64,000 nucleotides of DNA from Paraliobacillus sp044383835 (GCF_044383835.1 NZ_JBISEP010000012.1:1-64000), one strand, 5' to 3'; shown: positions 1-8,067, counted from the first letter of the stretch. The notes: generated from the sequence alone by a model not told the origin. Program-made: numbers and translations.

Positions 1-277
1 TAGTTGTAAGTGATAGAAGACAGTTCGCTTTCTTTCTTAAGTAACAACCGCCAATGAGCTTTGAGACGTCGATACTTCTTTATCTTTCATAGCGTGTAAA
101 AATTTATGGGTGTTTTGGACAATGTCACATTTAAAATATAATAACGTATTTAAAGAAGTACATGTAATATACCTCTATTTATTTCTTAATAATTTTTAAA
201 AAAGATAGTATATACTACTTCGCTCAGTAGTATAAGTATTTGAAATATTGATAAACACTCTCATCCAATGTGTAACC
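1..277. other. AT-rich non-coding left edge with possible transposase scrap
   Basis: No intact gene is visible here. Reading the minus strand of roughly the first 125 bases gives a stretch ending KKYRRLKAHWRLLLKKES, interrupted upstream by a stop. It vaguely recalls the region before the catalytic core of ISL3-type transposases, but it is far too short to call. The rest is AT-rich and holds a hairpin (211-234). Confidence 0.3.
211..234. repeat. 9-bp inverted repeat (hairpin)
   Basis: TATACTACT (211-219) and AGTAGTATA (226-234) are perfect inverted arms around a 6-nt loop. There is no T-run after either arm, so it is not an obvious terminator. It may be a regulator site or an mRNA hairpin belonging to whatever lies left of the window. 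Confidence 0.5.
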
Positions 278-317
278 TTTTTTACAATTAATATTTTAAA
301 ATATTAATTGTAAAAAA
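278..317. promoter_or_regulatory. Perfect 40-bp palindrome upstream of osmC
   Basis: Twenty-base arms meet with no spacer at 297/298. Each arm carries TTTTTTACAATTAATATTTT or its complement. The palindrome ends 18 nt before the -35 of the promoter driving the OsmC gene. The half-site ACAATTAA resembles the half-sites of MarR/OhrR-type operators, and a MarR gene lies at the end of this gene group. A role as operator is inference; the perfect symmetry is directly visible. Its A and T runs at the two ends would also let it act as a bidirectional terminator. Confidence 0.6.
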
Positions 318-335
318 TAATTACTTAGCTAACTA

Positions 336-364
336 TTGATATTGTGCAAGAGTTGTGATAATAT
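336..364 (+). promoter_or_regulatory. Probable sigma-A promoter of osmC-lpd
   Basis: TTGATA (336-341), a 17-nt spacer, then TAATAT (359-364) preceded by TG at -15/-14 (an extended -10). It lies about 50 nt upstream of the OsmC start codon and just downstream of the 40-bp palindrome. Confidence 0.5.
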
Positions 365-412
365 TTTCTTATATGTTAATAATTTCACAAACTATATTAG
401 GAGGAAAAAATT

Positions 413-853
413 ATGTTGACTACTTATAAGGCAGTTACAAAAAAATTACCAGAGGGGCTTCAAGTTGAATGTAATTCTAGAGGATTTAAAATTATTGCGG
501 ACGAACCAGAGGACTTAGGTGGAACAGATAAAGCAATGAACCCTGTTGAAATGGTATTATGTGCGTTAGGTGCTTGCCAATCCATTGTTGCAAGTGCATT
601 TGCTGAAGCGCATGATTTCTCTTTTGAAGCATTTCATGTTGAATTGGAAGGCGATTTAGATCCGGACGGTTTCATGGGACTTGCTGATGTAAGACCTGGT
701 TTTCAAGAGATTCGCTTTTCTATGCACTTTAAAACGAATGAATCTCAAGAAAAGGCCGAATCTTTTGCGGAATTTATTGAGAAGGTGTGTCCAGTAGGGG
801 ATTGTCTTGCGAACGGTGTCAAATTAGTACAATCAGGTGTAGTTAGATATTAA
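413..853 (+). CDS. OsmC/Ohr-family peroxiredoxin-like protein
   Basis: A 146-residue cytoplasmic protein of the OsmC family, thiol peroxidases that reduce organic hydroperoxides. Cys55 (in ALGACQS) and Cys126 (in VCPVGDC) correspond to the paired catalytic cysteines of the family; extra cysteines occur at 20, 50 and 131. Length is normal for OsmC. An AGGAGG ribosome site lies 8 nt before the ATG. The next gene is a lipoyl-carrying dihydrolipoyl dehydrogenase, and Ohr/OsmC enzymes are known to take electrons from dihydrolipoamide, so the pair may be enzyme and reductant. A hairpin sits between the two genes. The exact substrate cannot be read from sequence; a YhfA-type OsmC of unknown role is the alternative. 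Confidence 0.88.
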   Translation: MLTTYKAVTKKLPEGLQVECNSRGFKIIADEPEDLGGTDKAMNPVEMVLCALGACQSIVASAFAEAHDFSFEAFHVELEGDLDPDGFMGLADVRPGFQEIRFSMHFKTNESQEKAESFAEFIEKVCPVGDCLANGVKLVQSGVVRY

Positions 854-857
854 TTCG

Positions 858-892
858 TATATCAGAAGGGGCTTATAGTCCCTTCTGATATA
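858..892 (+). terminator. Intercistronic hairpin between osmC and lpd
   Basis: TATATCAGAAGGG (858-870) and CCCTTCTGATATA (880-892) form a perfect 13-bp stem with a 9-nt loop. Only a short TTT follows, and the AAGGAG ribosome site of the next gene starts at about 896. It could be a weak, leaky terminator or an RNA-stabilising hairpin that makes the OsmC message more abundant than that of the dehydrogenase. Confidence 0.6.
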
Positions 893-908
893 TTTAAGGA
901 GAATAACA

Positions 909-2600
909 ATGCAAATTAAGATGTCTTTGATTCCTGGTGGAAAAAAAGGAAAAGCCGGAGAAATTCATGTTTCTCTCGGTGATCAGGTGTTCCCAGGTGA
1001 TATAGTCATGGAAGTTGAAACGAGTAAAGGGAATCGTGAAATTAGTGCCACTGAAAATGGAATCATTAAACGTATACTAGTAGAAGAGGGAAGTGAAGTT
1101 TCTTCTAATCAAGTGTTGTTAGAGCTTGATCCAATCGAATCTAATAGTGTAGAAACTAAAGTCGACCAGCCAGCAGTAAATGAAGACATATCAACGAATG
1201 AACTGGATGTTGATTTACTTATTATTGGAGCTGGACCAGGTGGATATGTTGCTGCGATTTATGCAGCGAAAAAAGGGCTTCGTGTTGCGTTAGTAGAGAA
1301 GGAGAAGACATTAGGGGGTACCTGCTTAAATGTAGGATGTATACCTACAAAGTCTCTCGTTAAATCTTCAGAGATTTGCCATAGCGTGAAGCATAGTGCT
1401 TTGTTTGGAATTGAAACCAGCTCAAGTCTTCAAGTGAATATGAAGCAAATTATTCGTCGTAAGGAAGAAGTGGTTGATCAGCTCGTATCGGGTATTGCCT
1501 TCCTAATGGATAAAAACGATATTCAGGTCATTCGTGGGAATGCCTCCTTCCTTTCCGAAAATAAAGTGCGCGTAACTGGAAAAAATAACCACCAAATTTC
1601 TGCGAAGGATATCATCATAGCTACAGGTTCAAAAATTTCTAAGGTGAATATTCCAGGTATTGATCTACCGTTTGTCATGAACAGCACAGACGCGCTATCT
1701 AACACAGAATTACCAAAGAGTATCACGATCATTGGTGGTGGCGTTATCGGTATGGAATTCGCTTTTCTTTACCGTAATCTTGGTGTTGAAGTCCATGTGG
1801 TAGAATTTATGGATCGCCTACTTAACATGTTGGATACTGATATAACGGAAGAACTTGAACAACAAGCAAAGCAGGCCGGTATTCATGTTCATACTGGAGC
1901 TAAAGTATCTAAGATGCAACAAGCGAATAATGGACAAGCTATTGTGACCTATGAGACCACTAGTGGAGAGCAACTGTTAGTGAGCGAAAAAGTCCTTGTT
2001 GCGATTGGTCGCGAACCAAATATAGATGAACTGGATCTTGATAAGGCAGGGGTTCGATTGAATGAGCAGGACAAAGGGATTGCGGTAGATAAACAGATGA
2101 GAACAAATGTGGCACACATCTATGCAATTGGTGATGTCACTAACATTATGCAGCTGGCCCATGTAGCTTCACATCAAGGTATTAACGCTGTGGACACAAT
2201 ACTTGGAGAAAAATCAGAAATGGATTATACTGCTGTACCTAATGTTATTTTTACCTCTCCTGAAATTGCTAGCGTAGGTCTACACGAATATGAATGTAAG
2301 GAGCAAGGAATCGATTACCGTGTAAGTAAGGTGTCGTTTTCTAGTAATGGTAAAGCACTTACAATGAATGAACCGAATGGTTTTATTAAACTGATTAAAG
2401 ATAATCAATCCGGTAAGATTATCGGGGGCTCGATTATAGGACCAGATGCTTCTTCCTTAATAAGTAGCCTTACACTTGCGATTGCAAATAACCTTACTGA
2501 ACAGCAAATTGCTGAAACTATTTTTGCACATCCAACTACTGCTGAAGTAATTCACGAAGCAGCAATGGGATTGAGTATTGGAGCACTGCACGAAGCATAA
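909..2600 (+). CDS. lpdA: Dihydrolipoyl dehydrogenase with N-terminal lipoyl domain
   Basis: A 563-residue FAD/NAD disulfide oxidoreductase. Residues 1-78 form a biotinyl/lipoyl domain whose modified lysine is Lys40 (in ETSKGN). A linker follows, then the E3 core from about residue 101, with FAD motif GAGPGG (108-113), redox pair Cys139/Cys144 (GGTCLNVGC), a second nucleotide-binding motif GGGVIGMEF, the FAD aspartate region AIGDVT and the C-terminal interface motif HAHPT-like FAHPTTAE. The extra lipoyl domain means the protein carries its own substrate arm. No E1 or E2 dehydrogenase genes are nearby, arguing against a standard 2-oxoacid complex role; the neighbour is OsmC, so I infer reduction of a lipoyl-dependent peroxidase. 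Confidence 0.93.
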   Translation: MQIKMSLIPGGKKGKAGEIHVSLGDQVFPGDIVMEVETSKGNREISATENGIIKRILVEEGSEVSSNQVLLELDPIESNSVETKVDQPAVNEDISTNELDVDLLIIGAGPGGYVAAIYAAKKGLRVALVEKEKTLGGTCLNVGCIPTKSLVKSSEICHSVKHSALFGIETSSSLQVNMKQIIRRKEEVVDQLVSGIAFLMDKNDIQVIRGNASFLSENKVRVTGKNNHQISAKDIIIATGSKISKVNIPGIDLPFVMNSTDALSNTELPKSITIIGGGVIGMEFAFLYRNLGVEVHVVEFMDRLLNMLDTDITEELEQQAKQAGIHVHTGAKVSKMQQANNGQAIVTYETTSGEQLLVSEKVLVAIGREPNIDELDLDKAGVRLNEQDKGIAVDKQMRTNVAHIYAIGDVTNIMQLAHVASHQGINAVDTILGEKSEMDYTAVPNVIFTSPEIASVGLHEYECKEQGIDYRVSKVSFSSNGKALTMNEPNGFIKLIKDNQSGKIIGGSIIGPDASSLISSLTLAIANNLTEQQIAETIFAHPTTAEVIHEAAMGLSIGALHEA

Positions 2601-2698
2601 ATCATATAGAGAATTATAGCGCACCAGTAGTGTAGCATTGCAATCTTGATCTGAGGAAAAAGAGATAACGTTTAATATTTATCCAGATTGAGGGATTT

Positions 2699-2729
2699 TT
2701 TAGCGCCTGCACTAATAATTTGTTATAAT
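2699..2729 (+). promoter_or_regulatory. Possible extended -10 promoter of marR-like gene
   Basis: TGTTATAAT (2721-2729) is a good extended -10 element. The -35 region (TTTAGC at 2699) is poor. It lies 44 nt before the TTG start of the MarR gene. Confidence 0.4.
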
Positions 2730-2772
2730 GGTGAAATGGAAAATAACACCGAAAAAAATTAATTAGGAATGG

Positions 2773-3213
2773 TTGGTGCTTAAATTGTTTAATCTGGATG
2801 ATTGTCTTGCCTGTATTACAAACAAAAGTTCGAAGCTATTTGAAGAAGCTCTAGATAACGAATTTAGGCCGTATCATATAACGAGAAGTCAGTGGACTGC
2901 GATGTATTATATATATAATAATGAACGTATTACGCAGAAAGAACTGGCGGACAAAATGAGCATCAAAGAGCCAAGTGTTGTCAGACTTATTCAAAAAATG
3001 GAGTCAGAAGGTTTTTTATATCGCTTAGAATCTATTAAAGATAAGCGAATTAAACAATTAGAATTGAGTTCTAAAGGAGAAAAAGGGTATCAAGAATTAC
3101 TACCAATTGCTGAGAAATTTAAAAATTACGTCGTCGAAGGTATTCCTGAAAAGGATCTTCAAGTTTTTAAAGAAGTATTGGAGACTATGACCAAGAATGC
3201 AACAAAAGAGTAG
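2773..3213 (+). CDS. MarR-family transcriptional regulator, possible redox sensor
   Basis: A 146-residue winged-helix protein with the MarR layout: dimerisation helices at both ends, and an HTH plus wing around residues 50-105 (ITQKELADKM, then the conserved D-KR-K wing tip). A TTG start is used; the upstream ATG at 2769 hits a stop at once. Cys11 and Cys14 lie in the first helix, close to where OhrR-type sensors carry their peroxide-reactive cysteine. Placed after the OsmC and lipoyl dehydrogenase genes, with its own likely promoter, it is a plausible controller of that pair through the 40-bp palindrome. Redox sensing and target are inference; MarR family membership is clear. Confidence 0.82.
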   Translation: MVLKLFNLDDCLACITNKSSKLFEEALDNEFRPYHITRSQWTAMYYIYNNERITQKELADKMSIKEPSVVRLIQKMESEGFLYRLESIKDKRIKQLELSSKGEKGYQELLPIAEKFKNYVVEGIPEKDLQVFKEVLETMTKNATKE

Positions 3214-3383
3214 CTAATAGCGTGGTTCATTTTTGAAGCCTTGGTAAGGGGTAATTCTATTGATTTGTCTTCTTCTTATAACAGTGTTCGATTTATTATC
3301 AAGACAATTTGAAGCAGTGAAATGGTATACATGTAGTGGGAAGTTAAAATCTTCCTCACCAACATCATACAATCAGACAGAGA

Positions 3384-3423
3384 GGATTCCCAGGGTAAGT
3401 CATCGGGGAATCCTTTCTTATTT
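3384..3423 (+). terminator. Rho-independent terminator
   Basis: GGATTCCC (3384-3391) pairs with GGGAATCC (3406-3413), followed by TTTCTTATTT. It ends the MarR transcription unit. The span 3214-3609 has no other supported feature. Confidence 0.7.
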
Positions 3424-3609
3424 AGCATTTCTGTCAGTAGCTATAGCCATCATTTAGTAGGAGGGCACATCTTATCTAGTGTGATGTTTTATGTGAAAAT
3501 ATCCACTTATAATTATAGACATGATAGATTCTGACAAATGCATATTGGTAGTTGGTATGTCAACTCTGTTACTCTTTCCGTTTGTCTCTTCAATAAGGGG
3601 AAAAATCCT

Positions 3610-4344
3610 TTATAAACGCAAAGAGTCATCCGCTCGTGTTGACACAATATTGAAGTTATATTTATAAGGATGAAAATAAATATTAGAGTATTCAAATACA
3701 ATACCATTTTCGAATGCTGAATAAGCCTCCAAATATAATAGTGGATCTTCTTTCTTTATATTAAAATGTTCCATCAACTCTTCATTAGGAATCAATGGTG
3801 TGATTTCTCCATATCTTTTGTCAATTTTGTGTCCTTTACTACTGATATATTGGTACTTGGAATGTGTCATACTATCTATGGAGAGGTCAGAAAATAGACT
3901 GACTGGTAAATAGGAGTGTTCCAAAATAAGTGGTTCTTTATCAGCAAACCGTAACCGCTTGATATAATATACTTTATCTGCAGCATCTATTTTAAATAGT
4001 TGCTGCATTTTTTTAGAAGGAAAAGTAAGCTGGAATTCAAGTACTTTGTTCGTCACATTCGTATTAAGATTACTCATTTCCTCTGTAAACCCTTGTAATT
4101 TCAAAATATTGTGTTCTATCTTTTCGAGGCTGATATAAGTTCCGCTACCTTGTACACGATATAGAATCCCTTCGTCTACTAATAATTTGATTGCTTCTCT
4201 AATCGTAACTCGACTTGCGTTATATGTTTGAGATAGCTTAGCTTCGGAAGGAATAGCATCGCCATGTACTAGCTTCTCCCGTTCGATGTCTTCTTTTAAT
4301 TTATTCGCTATTTGTTTATATAAAGGCAAGGAACTATTCTTCAT
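3610..4344 (-). CDS. GntR/HutC-family (UTRA) repressor of the PTS operon
   Basis: A 244-residue regulator. Residues 1-70 form a GntR winged helix (LYKQIANKLKEDI, then PSEAKLSQTYNASRVTIREAI); residues 90-235 form a UTRA ligand domain, as in HutC, TreR and YvoA, which bind sugar phosphates. A minus-strand AAAGGATG ribosome site precedes the ATG. It is divergent from the GH4-deacetylase-PTS operon, with 153 nt between starts. Four phased TTGTATTA-type repeats lie over the operon promoter, so it probably represses that operon and releases on a phosphorylated disaccharide or amino sugar. The inducer is not readable from sequence. Confidence 0.88.
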   Translation of the reverse strand: MKNSSLPLYKQIANKLKEDIEREKLVHGDAIPSEAKLSQTYNASRVTIREAIKLLVDEGILYRVQGSGTYISLEKIEHNILKLQGFTEEMSNLNTNVTNKVLEFQLTFPSKKMQQLFKIDAADKVYYIKRLRFADKEPLILEHSYLPVSLFSDLSIDSMTHSKYQYISSKGHKIDKRYGEITPLIPNEELMEHFNIKKEDPLLYLEAYSAFENGIVFEYSNIYFHPYKYNFNIVSTRADDSLRL

Positions 4345-4420
4345 TTAGTTAATCATCCTTTTTCATATTCTATCTTATAGTTTACCATAATCCAATTCAA
4401 TTTCAAACCTCTTAATAAAC

Positions 4421-4472
4421 TTGTATTAAAATTGTATTGACAAAAAAATTAACATGTATTAGTATTGTATTA
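4421..4472 (+). promoter_or_regulatory. Operon promoter with four 11-bp-phased repeats
   Basis: Promoter: TTGACA (4437-4442), 17-nt spacer, TAGTAT (4460-4465). Direct repeats of TTGTATTA (one base off in two copies) start at 4421, 4432, 4454 and 4465, so they fall on one face of the helix at 11, 22 and 11 bp. They cover the -35 and -10 elements. The likely binder is the divergent GntR protein. The ribosome site GAAAGGGG follows at 4481-4488. Confidence 0.65.
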
Positions 4473-4497
4473 AATATTAAGAAAGGGGTTACAATAA

Positions 4498-5823
4498 ATG
4501 AAAAAACAAAGGCTTTTAGTCGTTGGTGGTGGAAGCACTTATACGCTAGGGATGATAATGAGTTTAATTGCTGAAAAGAAGAATCTCCCACTGAAAAATA
4601 TAACGTTTTATGATATTGATGCGGATAGGCAGGAGAAAATTGCTAAGGCAACGGAGGTTATACTAAAGGAGCATTATACTGAATTGGAATCCTTTATTTA
4701 TACAACGGATAAAAAAACGGCATTTTCTAATGTTGATTTAGTCTTTGTTCAAATTAGAACTGGTGGATTAGAACTGCGTGAATTAGATGAACAAATCCCT
4801 CTAAAATATGGAGTTGTTGGTCAAGAAACGTGTGGACCAGGTGGAATGGCGTATGGTCTGCGTTCGATTAAAGATATGATAGAACTAGTGAATGATATAA
4901 GAGCATATTCTAAAGATGCTTGGATATTGAACTATACAAATCCAGCAGCAATCGTTGGTTTGGCACTTCAGAGAGAATTCCCGAATGATAACCGAATAAT
5001 AAATATGTGTGACATGCCTATTGCAATTATGAAGAGTTACGCAGACTTAATTAACAAAGATTTGTGGGAGCTTGTTCCAGAATACTTTGGTCTAAATCAT
5101 TTTGGTTGGTTTACTAAAATATTAGATAAAAACGGAGTTGACCTTACGGAAGAGATTAAAGATAAAATTATGAAAGGAGAATTTTTACCAACTGATAAAG
5201 AAATAGCCAATGATGCGTCTTGGATTAAAACATTTAAACAAGCGAAGCAAATGCTGATTGATTTTCCTGAGTATCTACCAAATACGTATTTACAATATTA
5301 TTTGTACCCAGAGGAATTAGTTAAAAAGGAATCCGTAAATGATACTCGTGCAAGACAAGTGATTAATGGAAGGCAAAAAAGAGTCTGGAAGGAATGTGAC
5401 AAGATCATGTCACAACAATCCACGGAAGAAATTAATTTAGAACCTGATATACATGGGGTTTATATGATACGAGCAGCTGCATCTCTAGTCTTTAATTTAA
5501 AAGAAACATATATTGTCATGACAAAAAATAATGGCATCATACCGAACCTACCACAAGATGCATTGGTTGAAGTGCCTGCGGTATTTACCAATAATGGACC
5601 GAATCCATTCTCGGTTGGATACATTTCAACTTTCTACAAAGGGTTATTAGAGAATCAATATGCATATGAAAAACTAGTTGTTGAAGCCTATTATGAGAAC
5701 AGTTACCGTAAGTTATTTCAGGCACTTACATTAAATAGAACGGTAATTGATGCTCCTAGAGCAAAAGCAATTTTAGATGAACTAATCGAGGCTAACAAGG
5801 ACTATTGGCCGGTTTTTAAATAA
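4498..5823 (+). CDS. malA: GH4 6-phospho-alpha-glucosidase (GlvA/MalA type)
   Basis: A 441-residue NAD- and metal-dependent GH4 enzyme that hydrolyses phosphorylated disaccharides brought in by a PTS. It has an N-terminal Rossmann motif (VVGGGSTYT), the GQETCGPGG block at 108-116, the metal-site motif CDMP at 171-174 and GLNHFGW around 198-204. CDMP is characteristic of the maltose-6-phosphate hydrolase branch, whereas 6-phospho-beta-glucosidases usually have CNVP/CNIP. The C-terminal part also reads like Bacillus MalA (NTYLQYYL, ending in EANKDYWP). It is first in a three-gene PTS operon controlled by the divergent GntR protein. Alpha specificity is likely, but the neighbouring ChbG-type deacetylase could point to a different natural substrate. 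Confidence 0.85.
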   Translation: MKKQRLLVVGGGSTYTLGMIMSLIAEKKNLPLKNITFYDIDADRQEKIAKATEVILKEHYTELESFIYTTDKKTAFSNVDLVFVQIRTGGLELRELDEQIPLKYGVVGQETCGPGGMAYGLRSIKDMIELVNDIRAYSKDAWILNYTNPAAIVGLALQREFPNDNRIINMCDMPIAIMKSYADLINKDLWELVPEYFGLNHFGWFTKILDKNGVDLTEEIKDKIMKGEFLPTDKEIANDASWIKTFKQAKQMLIDFPEYLPNTYLQYYLYPEELVKKESVNDTRARQVINGRQKRVWKECDKIMSQQSTEEINLEPDIHGVYMIRAAASLVFNLKETYIVMTKNNGIIPNLPQDALVEVPAVFTNNGPNPFSVGYISTFYKGLLENQYAYEKLVVEAYYENSYRKLFQALTLNRTVIDAPRAKAILDELIEANKDYWPVFK

Positions 5824-5846
5824 TCTATTTTGAAAGAGTGATATAA

Positions 5847-6602
5847 ATGTTGAAATTAATCATTAATGCCGATGACTTTGGCTATTCTCGGGCTGTCAAT
5901 TATGGAATTATTGACGCCCATGAACAAGGAGTTCTTACTTCAACAACACTTATGACAAATATGCCTGGGGCTGGGCATGCGTATGAGCTTGGGAGGAAGC
6001 ATACTACGTTGGGCATAGGAGTTCATCTGACATTGACATGTGGAAAGCCATTGCTAAGCGATCATACTACTTTAGTAGATGTGGATGGGAATTTTAAAAA
6101 ACTGTATCAGTATCAAGGTAAGTTTCATATTGATCAAGATGAGCTTTATCGAGAATGGAAGGCACAAATCGAAGCGTTCTATCGTTCCGGTTTACTACCG
6201 ACTCATCTGGATAGCCATCACCATATTAATAGTTTAGAACCAATGATTCCGGTTTTTATACGATTAGCAAAAGAATATAAACTACCAGTAAGAAATAACA
6301 TAAAGGACAAATCTATGTTGGAAGGGGTAGTGACAACAGATGTTTTTGAATACAACCCTGAAGTTATGTTAGCGGATGCGAAAACGATTCATAAAAAATA
6401 TGCAGGGGCAGGTACAATAGAAATCATGTGTCATCCGGCATATTTGGATAAATCACTGATGGACAATTCATCCTATGCTACGCCTCGTTTAGATGAACTT
6501 TATACGATTACCGCACCACATACAAAAGAGAAATTACAAAGCACTAATAATTTTAACTTAATAAATTATAACGATCTGAAGGGTGAGGTGAATAAGTCAT
6601 GA
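5847..6602 (+). CDS. ChbG/YdjC-family carbohydrate deacetylase
   Basis: A 251-residue member of the YdjC/ChbG family, metal-dependent enzymes that remove acetyl groups from chito-oligosaccharide phosphates. Visible ligands are Asp9/Asp10 (NADDFG), His60 (GVHLTL), the DSHHH block at 122-126 and a late MCHPAY motif. Length matches the family (about 240-260). It overlaps the next PTS gene by 4 nt (ATGA), so they are translationally coupled. In other bacteria these genes sit beside PTS and phospho-glucosidase genes, often of the chitobiose type. Here the partner GH4 has the alpha-type motif, so the true substrate is open. Confidence 0.85.
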   Translation: MLKLIINADDFGYSRAVNYGIIDAHEQGVLTSTTLMTNMPGAGHAYELGRKHTTLGIGVHLTLTCGKPLLSDHTTLVDVDGNFKKLYQYQGKFHIDQDELYREWKAQIEAFYRSGLLPTHLDSHHHINSLEPMIPVFIRLAKEYKLPVRNNIKDKSMLEGVVTTDVFEYNPEVMLADAKTIHKKYAGAGTIEIMCHPAYLDKSLMDNSSYATPRLDELYTITAPHTKEKLQSTNNFNLINYNDLKGEVNKS

Positions 6603-8002
6603 AACGATTTATGCAAAGTTTAGGAAAATCAATGTTAATTCCCATTGTCGCATTACCTGCAGCTGGAATACTGTTTCGAATCAGTGCTGCAGACTTACTT
6701 GATTGGCAGCTAGTCCAAGCTGCCGGTGCCATTTTTAATAATATGGATATCCTTATAGCGATTGGTATTGCGATGGGACTAGCAAAAACAAAAGATAGAG
6801 GTATACCCGCATTAACAGCATTTATTGCTATTTCTATTTTGAATGAAGGATTGTCTATCATGAATCCAGATCTGAATATGAGTGTATTCGGAGGTGTTTT
6901 ATCTGGATTAATTGCAGCGTTTATCTACAATCGTTTTAAAGATACTAAATTACCAGACATTTTTGCGTTTTTTGGTGGAGAAAAGTTCCCAATTACAATG
7001 ATAATCGTTACGATGATCCCTGTAACAGGAATTTCTGTATTAGTTTGGCCTTATGCACAACAAGGAATCGACACGCTTGCACAAGGCTTAGTAGGATTAG
7101 GTGCTTTGGGCATATTCATTTTTGGATTTTTAAATCGCTTTCTTCTTCCGTTTGGCTTACATCATGTGTTGAATACGTACATTTACTTTGGTCTTGGAAG
7201 CTATGAAACAGCTAGCGGTGAAATAGTAAAAGGGGAAATAACACGTTTTCTAAGCGGTGATCCAACAGCAGGATACTTTTTAGGTGGCTTTTTCATAGTA
7301 ATGATATTTGGTGTTCCAGGTATTGCATTAGCCATTACGAAAGCAGCAAAGAAGAAAAAGAAAGCGGAAACAAAAGCGTTAATGAGCTCTGGTAGTTTGA
7401 CATCTGTTGTAGCAGGTATCACAGAACCAATCGAGTTTACTTTCTTATTTACTTCTCCTTTACTGTACTTTGTCCATTCTATATATACAGGGTTAGCAGG
7501 TGCTACACTTTACTTATTGCATGTTCGTCATGGATTCTCATGGGGTGGAAGTGTAATAGATTACGCATTAAACTTAGGTATTGCTGATAATGGGTTATTA
7601 CTTCTCCCTGTAGGTGTTGGTTTCTTCTTGCTTTACTATTTTACTTTCTACACACTTATTACAAAGAGAAATATCAAAGTTGTAGGTAGAGAAGATGATG
7701 TAGAATTTAGTGAAGATAGAGAAGAAGAGGAAAAAGAGCTTACTTTAAGTCATAGTAACCATGAATATATGGCTAAAAAAATTCTGGAGAATATAGGAGG
7801 AAAGGTAAATTTAGTAGACTATGAAAATTGCATGACACGCTTACGTCTTGTAATTAAAGATGCATCGATTATTAATGAAGATAAAATCAAACAAACGGGA
7901 GCGCACGGTGTGGTTAGGATTGATAATGAACATATTCAAATTGTTATTGGGCCACAAGTAAGTAAAGTGTACTCTGAATTTAAAAAGCAAGTAGAGAAGT
8001 AA
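6599..8002 (+). CDS. PTS sugar permease EIICB (glucose/maltose superfamily)
   Basis: A 467-residue fused permease. Residues 1-360 form the EIIC membrane domain of the glucose-glucoside family, with KSMLIPIVALPAAGIL at the N-terminus, PFGLHHVLN in the substrate region and GITEPIEF near residue 280. Residues 388-467 form EIIB with phospho-accepting Cys411 (ENCMTRLRL). There is no EIIA domain, so phosphate must come from an EIIA elsewhere. It probably imports and phosphorylates the disaccharide cleaved by the GH4 enzyme. A strong terminator follows. The EIIB tail and terminator recur as a decayed copy at 19740-19925. Confidence 0.9.
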   Translation: MKRFMQSLGKSMLIPIVALPAAGILFRISAADLLDWQLVQAAGAIFNNMDILIAIGIAMGLAKTKDRGIPALTAFIAISILNEGLSIMNPDLNMSVFGGVLSGLIAAFIYNRFKDTKLPDIFAFFGGEKFPITMIIVTMIPVTGISVLVWPYAQQGIDTLAQGLVGLGALGIFIFGFLNRFLLPFGLHHVLNTYIYFGLGSYETASGEIVKGEITRFLSGDPTAGYFLGGFFIVMIFGVPGIALAITKAAKKKKKAETKALMSSGSLTSVVAGITEPIEFTFLFTSPLLYFVHSIYTGLAGATLYLLHVRHGFSWGGSVIDYALNLGIADNGLLLLPVGVGFFLLYYFTFYTLITKRNIKVVGREDDVEFSEDREEEEKELTLSHSNHEYMAKKILENIGGKVNLVDYENCMTRLRLVIKDASIINEDKIKQTGAHGVVRIDNEHIQIVIGPQVSKVYSEFKKQVEK

Positions 8003-8012
8003 CATAATCCTT

Positions 8013-8067
8013 GCATTGAAGTGTCTGAGCTTATTAGATTATAGCTCTTGATGCTTCAATGCTTTTT
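8013..8067 (+). terminator. Terminator of the GH4-ChbG-PTS operon
   Basis: GCATTGAAG (8013-8021) pairs with CTTCAATGC (8054-8062), with an inner stem GAGCT (8027-8031)/AGCTC (8043-8047), followed by TTTTT (8063-8067). Nearly the same sequence recurs at 19870-19925. Confidence 0.85.

Noticed and set aside
211..317. CRISPR-like or phage attachment repeats at the left edge
   Set aside because: The two inverted repeats are unrelated to each other and not repeated at regular spacing.
3260..3457. 65-codon open frame after the MarR gene
   Set aside because: It runs through the terminator hairpin, has no good ribosome site and an unnatural composition.
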